A program made the position numbers and the translations under genes. A stretch of DNA of 64,000 bases from Bacillota bacterium. GTDB lineage: Bacteria > Bacillota > Limnochordia > Darwinibacteriales > DTU012. Below are positions 1 through 8,603 of the stretch, piece after piece. Numbering within the stretch: the first letter of the stretch is position 1; each line of letters opens with the position of its first letter. The notes below the pieces were generated by a model. That model saw only the letters and a program-made list of their open reading frames with translations, had not been told where the DNA came from and made no database searches. Location: the NCBI GenBank assembly GCA_012840925.1, contig DUVS01000003.1, forward strand, positions 1 through 64,000, read 5' to 3'.

Positions 1-1
1 A

Positions 2-184
2 GGCGAAGGATTTGGAACGCTTGTCGCAACCGCCGGAGCCGCAACGGCCATCGGAGGACCAGGTACCCTGCTAATGGGTGTAGGTGCTGCATTATCCTGT
101 GGTCCAATTGGATGGGCTATCGTGGGGACAGTCGTTCTTGGCAGTTTCGCCGCTGGTTATCTAATCGGCGAGGCTTTTAAGTAA
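2..184 (+). CDS. C-terminal part of a small Gly/Ala-rich hydrophobic protein (glycine-zipper-like), truncated by window edge
   Basis: Frame 2 open from the window edge to TAA 182-184: GEGFGTLVATAGAATAIGGPGTLLMGVGAALSCGPIGWAIVGTVVLGSFAAGYLIGEAFK*; followed directly by a strong terminator. Confidence 0.55.
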   Translation, partial: GEGFGTLVATAGAATAIGGPGTLLMGVGAALSCGPIGWAIVGTVVLGSFAAGYLIGEAFK

Positions 185-204
185 GCCAACAGCTGACAAA
201 TTTA

Positions 205-236
205 AAACTGCCAGCCCGGACTGGCAGTTTTATTTT
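205..236 (+). terminator. Rho-independent terminator
   Basis: CTGCCAG-CCCGGA-CTGGCAG stem followed by TTTTATTTT. Confidence 0.85.
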
Positions 237-274
237 CAGAATTTTGGATTTTAATTATATGGTTAGCACTATAT

Positions 275-2530
275 TTACAACATAATCGATACTTGATCCC
301 GATCCATCCGGGCAATGCACTCTTTAATCTTATTGCCCAGGTAGGTATCTTCCACTGTAGCATTGCGAACTTGCCTTAGAAGATCTATGCCGCGCCTGAA
401 CGCAAATACCAGGTCCCCTTCATCAATTACCGCTGCCTCCATTAACTTGGAGAAGCCCTCCCCTTGCGACCAGCGATATGCCAGTAATGCAATGTGGTCG
501 TTGAAAGTGACGGTAGAATAACCCAAGAACCGTTCTTCCATCTTTGCTAGTTGGAAGACAAACTTGTAGGCAGGAGCGAAGTTTAGCTTGTGCCGGATTT
601 TCACCTCATTGCGGCGTGGTTCATAACTGATGGCCACTGCCAAGGCATTCAACTCTTGAACACTGTATTTATGGAACCAGCCGTCCATGAACAACTCCGT
701 GATCAAAAGTTCGTGCCCGTGGATCTGGCTTGCAAATTCACCAGCAATAGTCAGCTTGCCGTCCTGAAGGTAGCCTAAAGCTTCCAGCAGTCCCTTTTTA
801 GCTTGAAACTCCTGGTAATACCGGCCCTGAGGATCAATTTGCTGTTCTCGCTTGTGCAATGCCTGGTAGCGGCTTTTCAGCTTGCGGTATTTTTTCTGTT
901 CCAGTTTGCACTGGCGCTGTTCTTCCCTGGAACAGTTCTTAAGGCTCATGTGATTGAGCCGTTCTTGAATCGCTGCTATTTCCTGCCTTAGTTTCCGCTT
1001 GGAACGGGGGTTCTTGGTTTTGCGCAGAATACCCTGCAGCCGCTTTTTGTTGCGTATCAACCGTTCATACTCTACAGGGCACGATTCCCCATCAAAGCCC
1101 TCACAATATCTATCGAGCTCTGCCTTAAGATCCCTGATTTGCTGACGGAGATAATTGCGGTCGTCGAGAGCCTGATAAGTGGCGAAATTCTGCCCTAATA
1201 TGCGGTAAATCTGTTGATCATCATAGTTTTTGATCAGGTTCAAAACCGAATTATAGGTCAGGTTAAACTGGCTTTGCAGAGGCTCAATCTGAGACTCCTT
1301 CATGCTCGGTAATTCCTGTGGATCGAAATACTGGAGATCCACAACCGTAAACACAAAGCCTTCCGTATCTATGCCCCGCCTGCCTGCCCGTCCCGCCATT
1401 TGGAAATACTCACGGTTCGAGATTGTCCGAAATGACTGCCCATCCCATTTGGTGCTGGAATCGAAACAAACGGTACGACAGGGGAAGTTCAGCCCGACTG
1501 CAAATGTTTCGGTACAGTACAACACCTTGATCAAGCGGTGTGTAAACAGCTCTTCAACCACATCTTTCAAAGCCGGCAGCATCCCGGCATGATGGTATCC
1601 GATTCCTTTCAACAGCAGGCTCCGCAGTGAGCTCCAGCGGTCACTCAAGATTGGTGGATAACGCCGGGTTACTTCCTCAATCAGCGCTTCCGCTTGCCGG
1701 CGCTCCCCGGGTGTCAGGAAATTATGCTCCCAACCAAGCTCCACAGCATTGATCTCTGCCTTTTTGCGGCTGAATGTGAAAAAGAGGCAGGGCAGGTAAC
1801 CATCTTTGATCTCATTGATCAAATCGACATGAGTAGTCTTAGGAATGGCATGGGGTTCTAGCCCTTTAATCTTGCCGCTGATCTTCTTGTGCTGTTTTCT
1901 AAACTGATTGGCTGGCACCCTCCCCATGCTTTGTTCGTAGATATAGTGGCGGAGAGGTACTGTTCGTTCAAAGTGAGTGACTATCTTAATCTCTTGGTCT
2001 TGAATATCGCTAATCCAAGCAGCTAGCTGTTCCACATTGGGAATAGTGGCACTCAAGCCCAAAAACCGCATTGACTCCGGCATGAAAATCAGGCTTTCTT
2101 CCCAGACACTTCCCCGCTCAGGATCGTCGATGTAATGGATCTCATCGAAGATCACATAACGAACATCGACGACCCGTTCCGGTGACTGCTGCAGAAGGTT
2201 GCGAAAAATCTCCGTCGTCATGATCAAGATGGAAGCATCAGGGTTAACTACCACGTCGCCAGTCAAGATCCCGACTGCTTCTTCACCCAGATGGCCCTTA
2301 AACTCTTTGAACTTCTGATTGCTCAAGGCTTTGATCGGAGCTGTATAAATCACACGTCCGTTTTCACCATGGATTTTCTCGATCAGGTAATCGGCAATCA
2401 AAGTCTTGCCAACGCCCGTAGGTGCTGACACAAGTACGGAAAACCCTTGGTCGATGTATGCGATCGCTTCTTGTTGAAACGGATCTAGAACCAAACCCCG
2501 ATATGTCTTGGCTGTGCCTTCAATAATCAA
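275..2530 (-). CDS. Ski2/Mtr4-like DEAD/DEAH-box RNA helicase
   Basis: Walker A APTGVGKT, DEIH box (FDEIHYIDD), SATIPN, QMAGRAGRRGID motif VI; long C-terminal helical region. Confidence 0.85.
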   Translation of the reverse strand: MIIEGTAKTYRGLVLDPFQQEAIAYIDQGFSVLVSAPTGVGKTLIADYLIEKIHGENGRVIYTAPIKALSNQKFKEFKGHLGEEAVGILTGDVVVNPDASILIMTTEIFRNLLQQSPERVVDVRYVIFDEIHYIDDPERGSVWEESLIFMPESMRFLGLSATIPNVEQLAAWISDIQDQEIKIVTHFERTVPLRHYIYEQSMGRVPANQFRKQHKKISGKIKGLEPHAIPKTTHVDLINEIKDGYLPCLFFTFSRKKAEINAVELGWEHNFLTPGERRQAEALIEEVTRRYPPILSDRWSSLRSLLLKGIGYHHAGMLPALKDVVEELFTHRLIKVLYCTETFAVGLNFPCRTVCFDSSTKWDGQSFRTISNREYFQMAGRAGRRGIDTEGFVFTVVDLQYFDPQELPSMKESQIEPLQSQFNLTYNSVLNLIKNYDDQQIYRILGQNFATYQALDDRNYLRQQIRDLKAELDRYCEGFDGESCPVEYERLIRNKKRLQGILRKTKNPRSKRKLRQEIAAIQERLNHMSLKNCSREEQRQCKLEQKKYRKLKSRYQALHKREQQIDPQGRYYQEFQAKKGLLEALGYLQDGKLTIAGEFASQIHGHELLITELFMDGWFHKYSVQELNALAVAISYEPRRNEVKIRHKLNFAPAYKFVFQLAKMEERFLGYSTVTFNDHIALLAYRWSQGEGFSKLMEAAVIDEGDLVFAFRRGIDLLRQVRNATVEDTYLGNKIKECIARMDRDQVSIML

Positions 2531-2566
2531 CTAGATCCTCCTTATGATCCGGATTAGCAGCTCAGA

Positions 2567-4012
2567 TTAGCAGTTACATGATTTTACCGCATTCAGCGAA
2601 ACCTCTGCGGCATAGGCACTGGAGGATACGGTATCACCCATTCCCACTGTGCTCACTGGGTTGGGTATCACGTGAGCAGGAACAACCAATACCCAATGAT
2701 CATCCATCTCTAGGATGCCCGTATCAAGCATCTCATCTGTAACGTGTAGTCCCATGCTCTTTGCCTCGCTGACAAATGCCCGTAGTTGCTCAAGCCCGAT
2801 CTCACTTAGCGGATAATCTGCCATTTGGGCAACATCCTCTAATGGGATTGCTCCGCCTTGGAGCGCTTTAACGCCGTTGACTGCCGAAGCGAACAAGCAG
2901 GCTTGCCTTACCACCGCAGGATCAACCTCATACGGTTTCATTAACACAACTACATAATAACCAAGGTTGTGCAGTTGAATACGGGACACTTTCAATTCCC
3001 GGGCGATCTGCAGTACTCCTTGATACAGACTGAATGCCCGTTCTCCCTTTACGATATCCGCCACCAGGTCTGGATGGCCTAATTCATCCAAGAGACGGCG
3101 GATTTCATTCTCATTGATGCCAAAACTGGTAAACAAAGGTGCGATCTCTTTAAGCAAAATGACTTCGTCTGCGGCATTGGGCATGGGTACATATTCCAAG
3201 TGCAGTTTTAGCTTAGGATTAGCGGATCTTAACCGCCGCAGGTCGTTTACGCTCAGTTCGATGTACTCCTTTAGTGTTTCCGCCCGGCCTTCAATTCTCC
3301 CATGGTGGTACCCGGCCATAAAGGCCAAATCGACACTCTGCCCGACCTCGGCCAGATGGGGCTCAATCACCGGATCAAAGCCCATGGCGGCTTTGGGATT
3401 GCGGGTCCCTAGAATGACCCGGTTGGCTCTTGGGGAGACGATTTCCTGATCGCCAAATTTGAATTTGATTCCTTTTGCATATTCAAAAATATAATTGAGT
3501 TTGGTCCACTGATCATTGACGGCCCTCCGAATGGAAATCCAAGCGAATTTGCCGTTGACCTTGGGATACAACACCCTCTCATCGAAGTGCGATGCTTGCT
3601 TCGGCGACAATACCGGACAGTATACACAGCTGGTAGCGCCCAACGCCGCCATTTGATTGGCGATGATGCCTGCTTGGCCGCCCATAGCCTCGGTCCGTTC
3701 GGCGAAGACCTGGTTGAACCAGTCGGCAAGGCTGGAATCCATCACACCGTAGTATGATTTTCCAACTTTGATACACTCTTGCAGCAAGGCCATAAACTCC
3801 ATATTGGTCTTGATTGGCCAAACAGTTGTCGGCTCTGCGGGAGCATTCTCAAGGACTTGCGGTTCCCGCTCGATGATGTCTGAAATCATATCTGCATTGA
3901 GCTTGATCACTACATCCACATTCGCATTAAAGCCAGCCAGCACCCGGCAGTTGAGCTTTGTTTTGACTGCTTGTTTCAGCAAATCTTTCCACATTGAATG
4001 CCTCTCCTCCAT
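2567..4012 (-). CDS. ADP-dependent glucokinase/phosphofructokinase family sugar kinase
   Basis: Ribokinase-fold ADP-PFK/GK features: N-terminal GFNANVDVV, HLEYVP segment, C-terminal GMGDTVSS (GxGD catalytic motif). Confidence 0.75.
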   Translation of the reverse strand: MEERHSMWKDLLKQAVKTKLNCRVLAGFNANVDVVIKLNADMISDIIEREPQVLENAPAEPTTVWPIKTNMEFMALLQECIKVGKSYYGVMDSSLADWFNQVFAERTEAMGGQAGIIANQMAALGATSCVYCPVLSPKQASHFDERVLYPKVNGKFAWISIRRAVNDQWTKLNYIFEYAKGIKFKFGDQEIVSPRANRVILGTRNPKAAMGFDPVIEPHLAEVGQSVDLAFMAGYHHGRIEGRAETLKEYIELSVNDLRRLRSANPKLKLHLEYVPMPNAADEVILLKEIAPLFTSFGINENEIRRLLDELGHPDLVADIVKGERAFSLYQGVLQIARELKVSRIQLHNLGYYVVVLMKPYEVDPAVVRQACLFASAVNGVKALQGGAIPLEDVAQMADYPLSEIGLEQLRAFVSEAKSMGLHVTDEMLDTGILEMDDHWVLVVPAHVIPNPVSTVGMGDTVSSSAYAAEVSLNAVKSCNC

Positions 4013-4228
4013 CGAACATGATCTACATTCATATATTACCGATTATACACAATTATCCTGCCGATGGGCGCAACAATTGGGGCTGGCGTTTTTGCCAAAT
4101 TCTAAACGCCACACCTCTCGACTGCTATGCTTAAATGGAAATTCTTCCCATCGCAGCGTGGAATCGCTTCATCGCGATCAACCCTGACTACCGTCCTGGA
4201 AGGTAACACCATCAATTGCTCCCGGGTG

Positions 4229-4257
4229 TTGTAAAATATGGCGAAAAGGTGTATACT
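4229..4257 (+). promoter_or_regulatory. SigA-type promoter for the NifU-like gene
   Basis: TTGTAA - 17 bp - TATACT; lies over the upstream ATG proposed by the ORF track. Confidence 0.6.
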
Positions 4258-4297
4258 TATCAATATAGTTATAAATTGCAGAGGGGGGGTGCCTTTC

Positions 4298-4531
4298 TTG
4301 AGTTCGGTTCAAGAGAGAGTACAAAAGGTGCTAGACTTAATCCGTCCGCAGATTCAAGGCGACGGTGGAGATGTAGAGTTGGTTGGCATTGATGAGAATA
4401 ACGTGGTTACAGTACGCCTCAAGGGTGCGTGTGTCGGCTGCCCGATGTCTCAGCTAACTTTGAAAAACGGCATTGAGCGGATCCTCAAACAGCAAGTTCC
4501 TGAAGTTACCGCTGTTGAAGCAGCCAACTAA
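4298..4531 (+). CDS. NifU C-terminal-domain Fe-S scaffold protein (TTG start; ORF-track start 4238 overlaps the promoter)
   Basis: RPQIQGDGGDVELVGI...GACVGCPMSQLTLKNGIERIL; RBS GAGGGGGGG upstream of TTG 4298. Confidence 0.85.
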   Translation: MSSVQERVQKVLDLIRPQIQGDGGDVELVGIDENNVVTVRLKGACVGCPMSQLTLKNGIERILKQQVPEVTAVEAAN

Positions 4532-4540
4532 CCGATGCTC

Positions 4541-4575
4541 AAGGGTAGGCTATCCACGCCTGCCCTTTGTTTTTC
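4541..4575 (+). terminator. Rho-independent terminator after NifU-like gene
   Basis: AAGGGTAGGC-TATCCAC-GCCTGCCCTT followed by TGTTTTT. Confidence 0.7.
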
Positions 4576-4594
4576 CAGCAAGGGAGAGATTGCG

Positions 4595-5695
4595 GTGGAA
4601 CAACTATTTGCGCAGGCATATAGCTTAGGGTTGGATGCAATCGCTGTCACCCATCCTGCTCCGTTTAACGAAGCACTGCCGGTGCTCACCAAACTTCAGG
4701 AAAAACAGCATTATCCCGATTTTGTGGAACAGGACCTGCATTTGCGTATCAATCCACAAGCCCTGCTGCCAAGTGTTAAATCGATTATCAGTACCGCTGT
4801 TGCGTATAAATCCGTACATCCCCGGGTGCAGCCCAGATCCGGGCTGTTGTCCCGTTATGCCTGGGGTGAAGACTACCACCGGGTACTTCCAGAGCGCCTT
4901 AACGAACTCGCCCGTTGGATGCAAGACCATCTTGGGGTTAACGAATATTTGGTCTGTGTGGATACCAAACCCACCATTGACCGGGCAATTTTCCTCCGGG
5001 CCGGACTTGGGTGGCGTGGGAACAACTGCTGTGTGTATCTACCTGATTATGGATCCTGGGTTTTTCTTGGCAATATCTTGGTGGACGTAGAACTGCCGAT
5101 CACTAATCCTGCGCCAATGGAGTCCCGCTGCGGTGATTGTGAACTTTGTGTGAAAGCCTGTCCGACCAATGCACTATATGCACCGGGTAAAATCAATCCG
5201 TACCTATGCATTTCCTATTTGACACAAATGAAAGGCATTATTCCGCGGCAGCTGCGGGAAAAAATAGGCATCCGGTTGTGGGGCTGCGATATTTGCCAGG
5301 AAGTGTGCCCTTACAACAAGAATGCCAAATCCTCTTCCCGCTCTTGTTTTGCACCCAAAGAAGCAACAAGCATCCCAGTAATACCCCTGCTGAACATCAC
5401 CAATGGCGAGTTTAAGCGCCGTTTTGGGCAAACACCCATGGGATGGCGGGGCAAAGCTATGCTGCAGCGTAATGCCGCCATTGTCTGCGGGAATCTGCGC
5501 TTGAATGAAGCCATACCCGAACTGGCAATCAGCCTCAAAGATCCGAAACCGGTAGTGCGGGGCACCGCAGCCTGGGCCCTGGCAAAAGTCAGTACAAGCA
5601 AAGCCAGGCAGATCCTGGTTGAGGCTTATAAGTCGGAAACAGATCCCCAGGTTTTAGAAGAAATCAAACACGGGCTGGATCATCAGCAAATTTAG
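4595..5695 (+). CDS. queG: Epoxyqueuosine reductase with C-terminal HEAT-like region (GTG start preferred over 4535)
   Basis: Double 4Fe-4S motif CGDCELCVKACPTNAL and CDICQEVCPYN; RBS AAGGGAG before GTG 4595. Confidence 0.88.
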   Translation: MEQLFAQAYSLGLDAIAVTHPAPFNEALPVLTKLQEKQHYPDFVEQDLHLRINPQALLPSVKSIISTAVAYKSVHPRVQPRSGLLSRYAWGEDYHRVLPERLNELARWMQDHLGVNEYLVCVDTKPTIDRAIFLRAGLGWRGNNCCVYLPDYGSWVFLGNILVDVELPITNPAPMESRCGDCELCVKACPTNALYAPGKINPYLCISYLTQMKGIIPRQLREKIGIRLWGCDICQEVCPYNKNAKSSSRSCFAPKEATSIPVIPLLNITNGEFKRRFGQTPMGWRGKAMLQRNAAIVCGNLRLNEAIPELAISLKDPKPVVRGTAAWALAKVSTSKARQILVEAYKSETDPQVLEEIKHGLDHQQI

Positions 5696-6801
5696 GGATT
5701 GCGAGTCCAAGCCGCAAAGCCATGGCTCTTCAGAATCTGAACAGCCCTGGCTGCAGATCCTGTTTGGGCAAAACCCAGCCTCAGCGTTCCTCCTTCGCCT
5801 TCCCGTACCCTCAGAATCTCAATATCATCAATGTTTATATTCTGCCTGCCTAAAATGGCAGCCACTTCGCCAATCATACCAGGCCGATCAGGAATGGTAA
5901 CAATCACCTCATCCAGAAATGGCCAATACCCTTTCAGTTTTGCCGGAATCTGATCCCGCACGGTTTTGGCCCTGGTAAGCTGAGCGGCAAACTCCTCCTC
6001 TTGATTTGCAGCTAAAACCTGCCGCATGGCCGAGAGGTGATCCACAAGTTGATCAATCATTTTGAGAATCTGCTCTTTGTTGCTAAAACAGATTTCCTTC
6101 CATAAGCCAGGATTGCCCGAGGCAATTCTGGTCGTATCTTTGAATCCACCCGCCGCCAGTGCCAAAGTTACGGGATGTTGTGCATCAATTGCAGCTGCTG
6201 TTTGCACCAGGGCTGCTGCCGCCAAATGAGGCACGTGACTGATCGCCGCTACAATCAAATCATGAGTCTTGGGATCAAGTATCATCGGTTTGGCCCCAAT
6301 CCCCTTTACCAACTTTTCAAGATTTGCCAAAGCCAGAGGGATTGTCTGCTCCGTGGGAGTAAGGATATAAAACGCATTTTCGAACAGATACGGATCAGCC
6401 CTCCCCACTCCGCTAGTTTCCGCACCTGCCATGGGATGACCGCCAATAAATGGACTCTTTCGTGCTAAAATCTGTTCAGCCTTTGCCACAAATTCACTCT
6501 TGGTGCTGCCTACATCGGTGACTATCGTTTGTGGCAACAGCAGCGGATTAATCTGTTCCAGAATCGTTAGATTGGTAGCAATGGGGGCTGCCAGGACCAC
6601 AAGATCCCCATCCTGGACCGGAGTATAGCCTGTATCCCAAGCATCTATCGCACCCAAATCCTTGGCCAAAGCCAGGCTTTGGGCATCGAGGTCAATGCCT
6701 ATAACCTGTTTAGCCAAATGATGTTTGCGAATAGCCATTCCCAGTGATCCACCGATTAGCCCTACACCTATGATCACAACCTGTTCAAAAAGTGCACCCA
6801 T
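5692..6801 (-). CDS. tyrA: Prephenate dehydrogenase with C-terminal ACT domain
   Basis: GVGLIGGSLGMAIRK Rossmann motif, GGHPMAGAETSG, C-terminal ACT-like VTIPDRPGMIGEVAAILGRQNINIDDIEI. Confidence 0.88.
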   Translation of the reverse strand: MGALFEQVVIIGVGLIGGSLGMAIRKHHLAKQVIGIDLDAQSLALAKDLGAIDAWDTGYTPVQDGDLVVLAAPIATNLTILEQINPLLLPQTIVTDVGSTKSEFVAKAEQILARKSPFIGGHPMAGAETSGVGRADPYLFENAFYILTPTEQTIPLALANLEKLVKGIGAKPMILDPKTHDLIVAAISHVPHLAAAALVQTAAAIDAQHPVTLALAAGGFKDTTRIASGNPGLWKEICFSNKEQILKMIDQLVDHLSAMRQVLAANQEEEFAAQLTRAKTVRDQIPAKLKGYWPFLDEVIVTIPDRPGMIGEVAAILGRQNINIDDIEILRVREGEGGTLRLGFAQTGSAARAVQILKSHGFAAWTRNP

Positions 6802-6983
6802 CGGAACGTGCCTCCCTCACATCCGCGCTATGTATCACAGCCTAATATTTGACCAGATCATTGCCCTTTCCTGCCTGAACCACTGGGGCTGTTTAAGATG
6901 AGAGGCTCTCTATCTTGGCATTCATGCTTAAATATGTTATCTTTAGAATGGATGAAGCCATGGAATTTTTGGGAGGTGAACAA

Positions 6984-7778
6984 ATGGAAGAAAAACTGGA
7001 AGTTCTTGACGCCCAGTCTCGCCACGTTGGCAAGACGTGTCCGCGCTGCGAGAAGGAGCTCGCAGTTGATGACCAAATCGTAGAGTGCCCCCGCTGCCAC
7101 ATGGTCCATCATGCCGATTGCTGGAAAGAAAACGGCGGATGCGCCCGGAGAGGGTGCCCCCAAGTGGCAAAAGTGGTTGTAGGTGAGCGCCGCACTGGTG
7201 ATGGCCCGCCTCCGCCAATCTCACCTCAGCATTTAATGATCGCTGTAGGAGTAATCATTGTTCTTATTCTTGCTTCTATTCTGTGGCCAAAACCATCTGA
7301 TCCGGCTGCCGGGCGAATCAAAATCACTGTTTTACTGGAAGCCTCGTTCGAAGAACAAAACCAGCTCAACCGGATTATCAATGATTTCAATTCAACAAAC
7401 GAGGAAATCTATATTGAACTGCAAACATCGACGCACAGCATGATCGAGAACCAACTGTTTGTACGCATGGCAGCGGGAGAAGCCCCAGATATTTTCTCCC
7501 TGCCTTATGATCGCTTTGAAACGATCCAAACAGAGCTGGGTGCCATGTATCCTCTCGGGGATGCCACCGACCGGGCTTATGGTGTCCAACATCCTACCCA
7601 GCTGCGGGTAATCAGCATTTTTGTCCATACAAAGCATCCAGATGCAGCTATAACCGTGCTCCGTTATTTGCTGACAGAAATGCCCCGCCGAGACCTGGCA
7701 GCATTTAAAGAGGAAGCCCATATCCTTGACCCGGAACTGATGCTGGATATTGATACTTTCTTAAACCTTCCTTATTAG
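6984..7778 (+). CDS. Prokaryotic RING-finger (Prok-RING_1-like) + TM helix + truncated extracellular solute-binding-like domain
   Basis: CPRCEKELAVDDQIVECPRCHMVHHADCWKENGGCARRGC; TM LMIAVGVIIVLILASILW; SBP-like KITVLLEASFEEQNQLNRIINDFNSTNEEIYIELQ..FVRMAAGEAPDIFSLPYDRF. RBS GGGAGGTG before ATG 6984. Confidence 0.7.
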   Translation: MEEKLEVLDAQSRHVGKTCPRCEKELAVDDQIVECPRCHMVHHADCWKENGGCARRGCPQVAKVVVGERRTGDGPPPPISPQHLMIAVGVIIVLILASILWPKPSDPAAGRIKITVLLEASFEEQNQLNRIINDFNSTNEEIYIELQTSTHSMIENQLFVRMAAGEAPDIFSLPYDRFETIQTELGAMYPLGDATDRAYGVQHPTQLRVISIFVHTKHPDAAITVLRYLLTEMPRRDLAAFKEEAHILDPELMLDIDTFLNLPY

Positions 7779-7790
7779 CCGAGGTTAATT

Positions 7791-7819
7791 AACCGATTCT
7801 CCACTGGGATCATAGACTA
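7791..7819 (+). promoter_or_regulatory. Possible SigK/SigE-type sporulation promoter
   Basis: AACC - 16 bp - CATAGACTA, resembling the SigK consensus (mACm-16-CATAnnnTA). Confidence 0.35.
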
Positions 7820-7851
7820 TAGTGTCAGCCTTAGCAGTGGAGTGAACAACT

Positions 7852-8013
7852 GTGATTAAACCAAGAACCAAAAATCCGCATCAGATTTACGATTATCAAT
7901 ATGAATTCTACGGTTACAATTACGACTTTGACCGCTATCGCCCAAACAACAAAACGCGGTTGAGGAACTTAAGAATGCCAAAACCTCTCGAAACAAAACA
8001 AGGGCTGGGATGA
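7852..8013 (+). CDS. Tyr-rich 53-aa small protein of unknown function (GTG start)
   Basis: MIKPRTKNPHQIYDYQYEFYGYNYDFDRYRPNNKTRLRNLRMPKPLETKQGLG; GGAG 9 nt upstream; stop codon forms the loop of the following terminator. Confidence 0.5.
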   Translation: MIKPRTKNPHQIYDYQYEFYGYNYDFDRYRPNNKTRLRNLRMPKPLETKQGLG

Positions 8014-8028
8014 TCCCAGCTCTTTTTT
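8004..8028 (+). terminator. Rho-independent terminator, probably bidirectional with rnhA
   Basis: GCTGGGA-TGA-TCCCAGC followed by TCTTTTTT. Confidence 0.85.
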
Positions 8029-8054
8029 GTCTTCAGTCTTATACACAGCAAAAA

Positions 8055-8531
8055 CTACAGCTTCTTGTCTGCCAGGCCTTCCCTGATTGCTTCCCGTGCC
8101 AGTTGATCGCAGCGGTTATTCCAATAATTGTCGGTATGGCCCTGCACTTTGATCCACTGGATATCGTGTTTCTTGGCCAACTCCAACAACTGCTCCCACA
8201 GATCACGGTTGCTCACCGGCTGATTGCGGGCATTTTTCCAGTCCCGCTGTGCCCAGCCGGCAAACCAATTCCGTACAAAGGCATTAACCAGGTATGCGCT
8301 GTCAGAATACAGCTTGACCCGGCAACTGGTTTTCAACCGCTTCAGCCCTTCAATAGCTGCTGTCAGTTCCATGCGCTGGTTTGTGGTGTGTTCTGCGTAT
8401 CCGCTGTATTCTTTCACATGTTGGCGAACACGGCCGTTATAGATCAAGACCGCTGCCCAACCTCCCGGCCCCGGGTTGTGGGAGCAAGCACCATCGGTAT
8501 AAATTTCCACCAGTTGACGCATTACCAACAC
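8055..8531 (-). CDS. rnhA: Ribonuclease HI
   Basis: VEIYTDGACSHNPGPGGWAAVL, TTNQRMELTAAIEGL, YSDSAYLVNA, VQGHTDNYWNNRCDQLAREA. Confidence 0.95.
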   Translation of the reverse strand: MLVMRQLVEIYTDGACSHNPGPGGWAAVLIYNGRVRQHVKEYSGYAEHTTNQRMELTAAIEGLKRLKTSCRVKLYSDSAYLVNAFVRNWFAGWAQRDWKNARNQPVSNRDLWEQLLELAKKHDIQWIKVQGHTDNYWNNRCDQLAREAIREGLADKKL

Positions 8532-8574
8532 TCCCGTTTGTTCTTGGCAGAGCAGTCATGGCCAGCATTCTAAG

Positions 8575-8598
8575 AAGAGCCGGGTCAACCCAGCTCTT
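8575..8598 (-). terminator. Hairpin terminator downstream of lemA
   Basis: Minus strand GAGCTGGGT-TGA-CCCGGCTC then TTCTT. Confidence 0.55.
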
Positions 8599-8603
8599 GC
8601 TGC

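Noticed and set aside
3114-3449. Plus-strand ORFs opposite the ADP-dependent kinase (also 590-991, 1302-1592, 3768-4187)
   Set aside because: Antisense to strong coding ORFs; no RBS or recognisable domain.
4013-4228. Possible gene remnant between the ADP-dependent kinase and NifU-like gene
   Set aside because: No readable conserved protein fragment; treated as intergenic.
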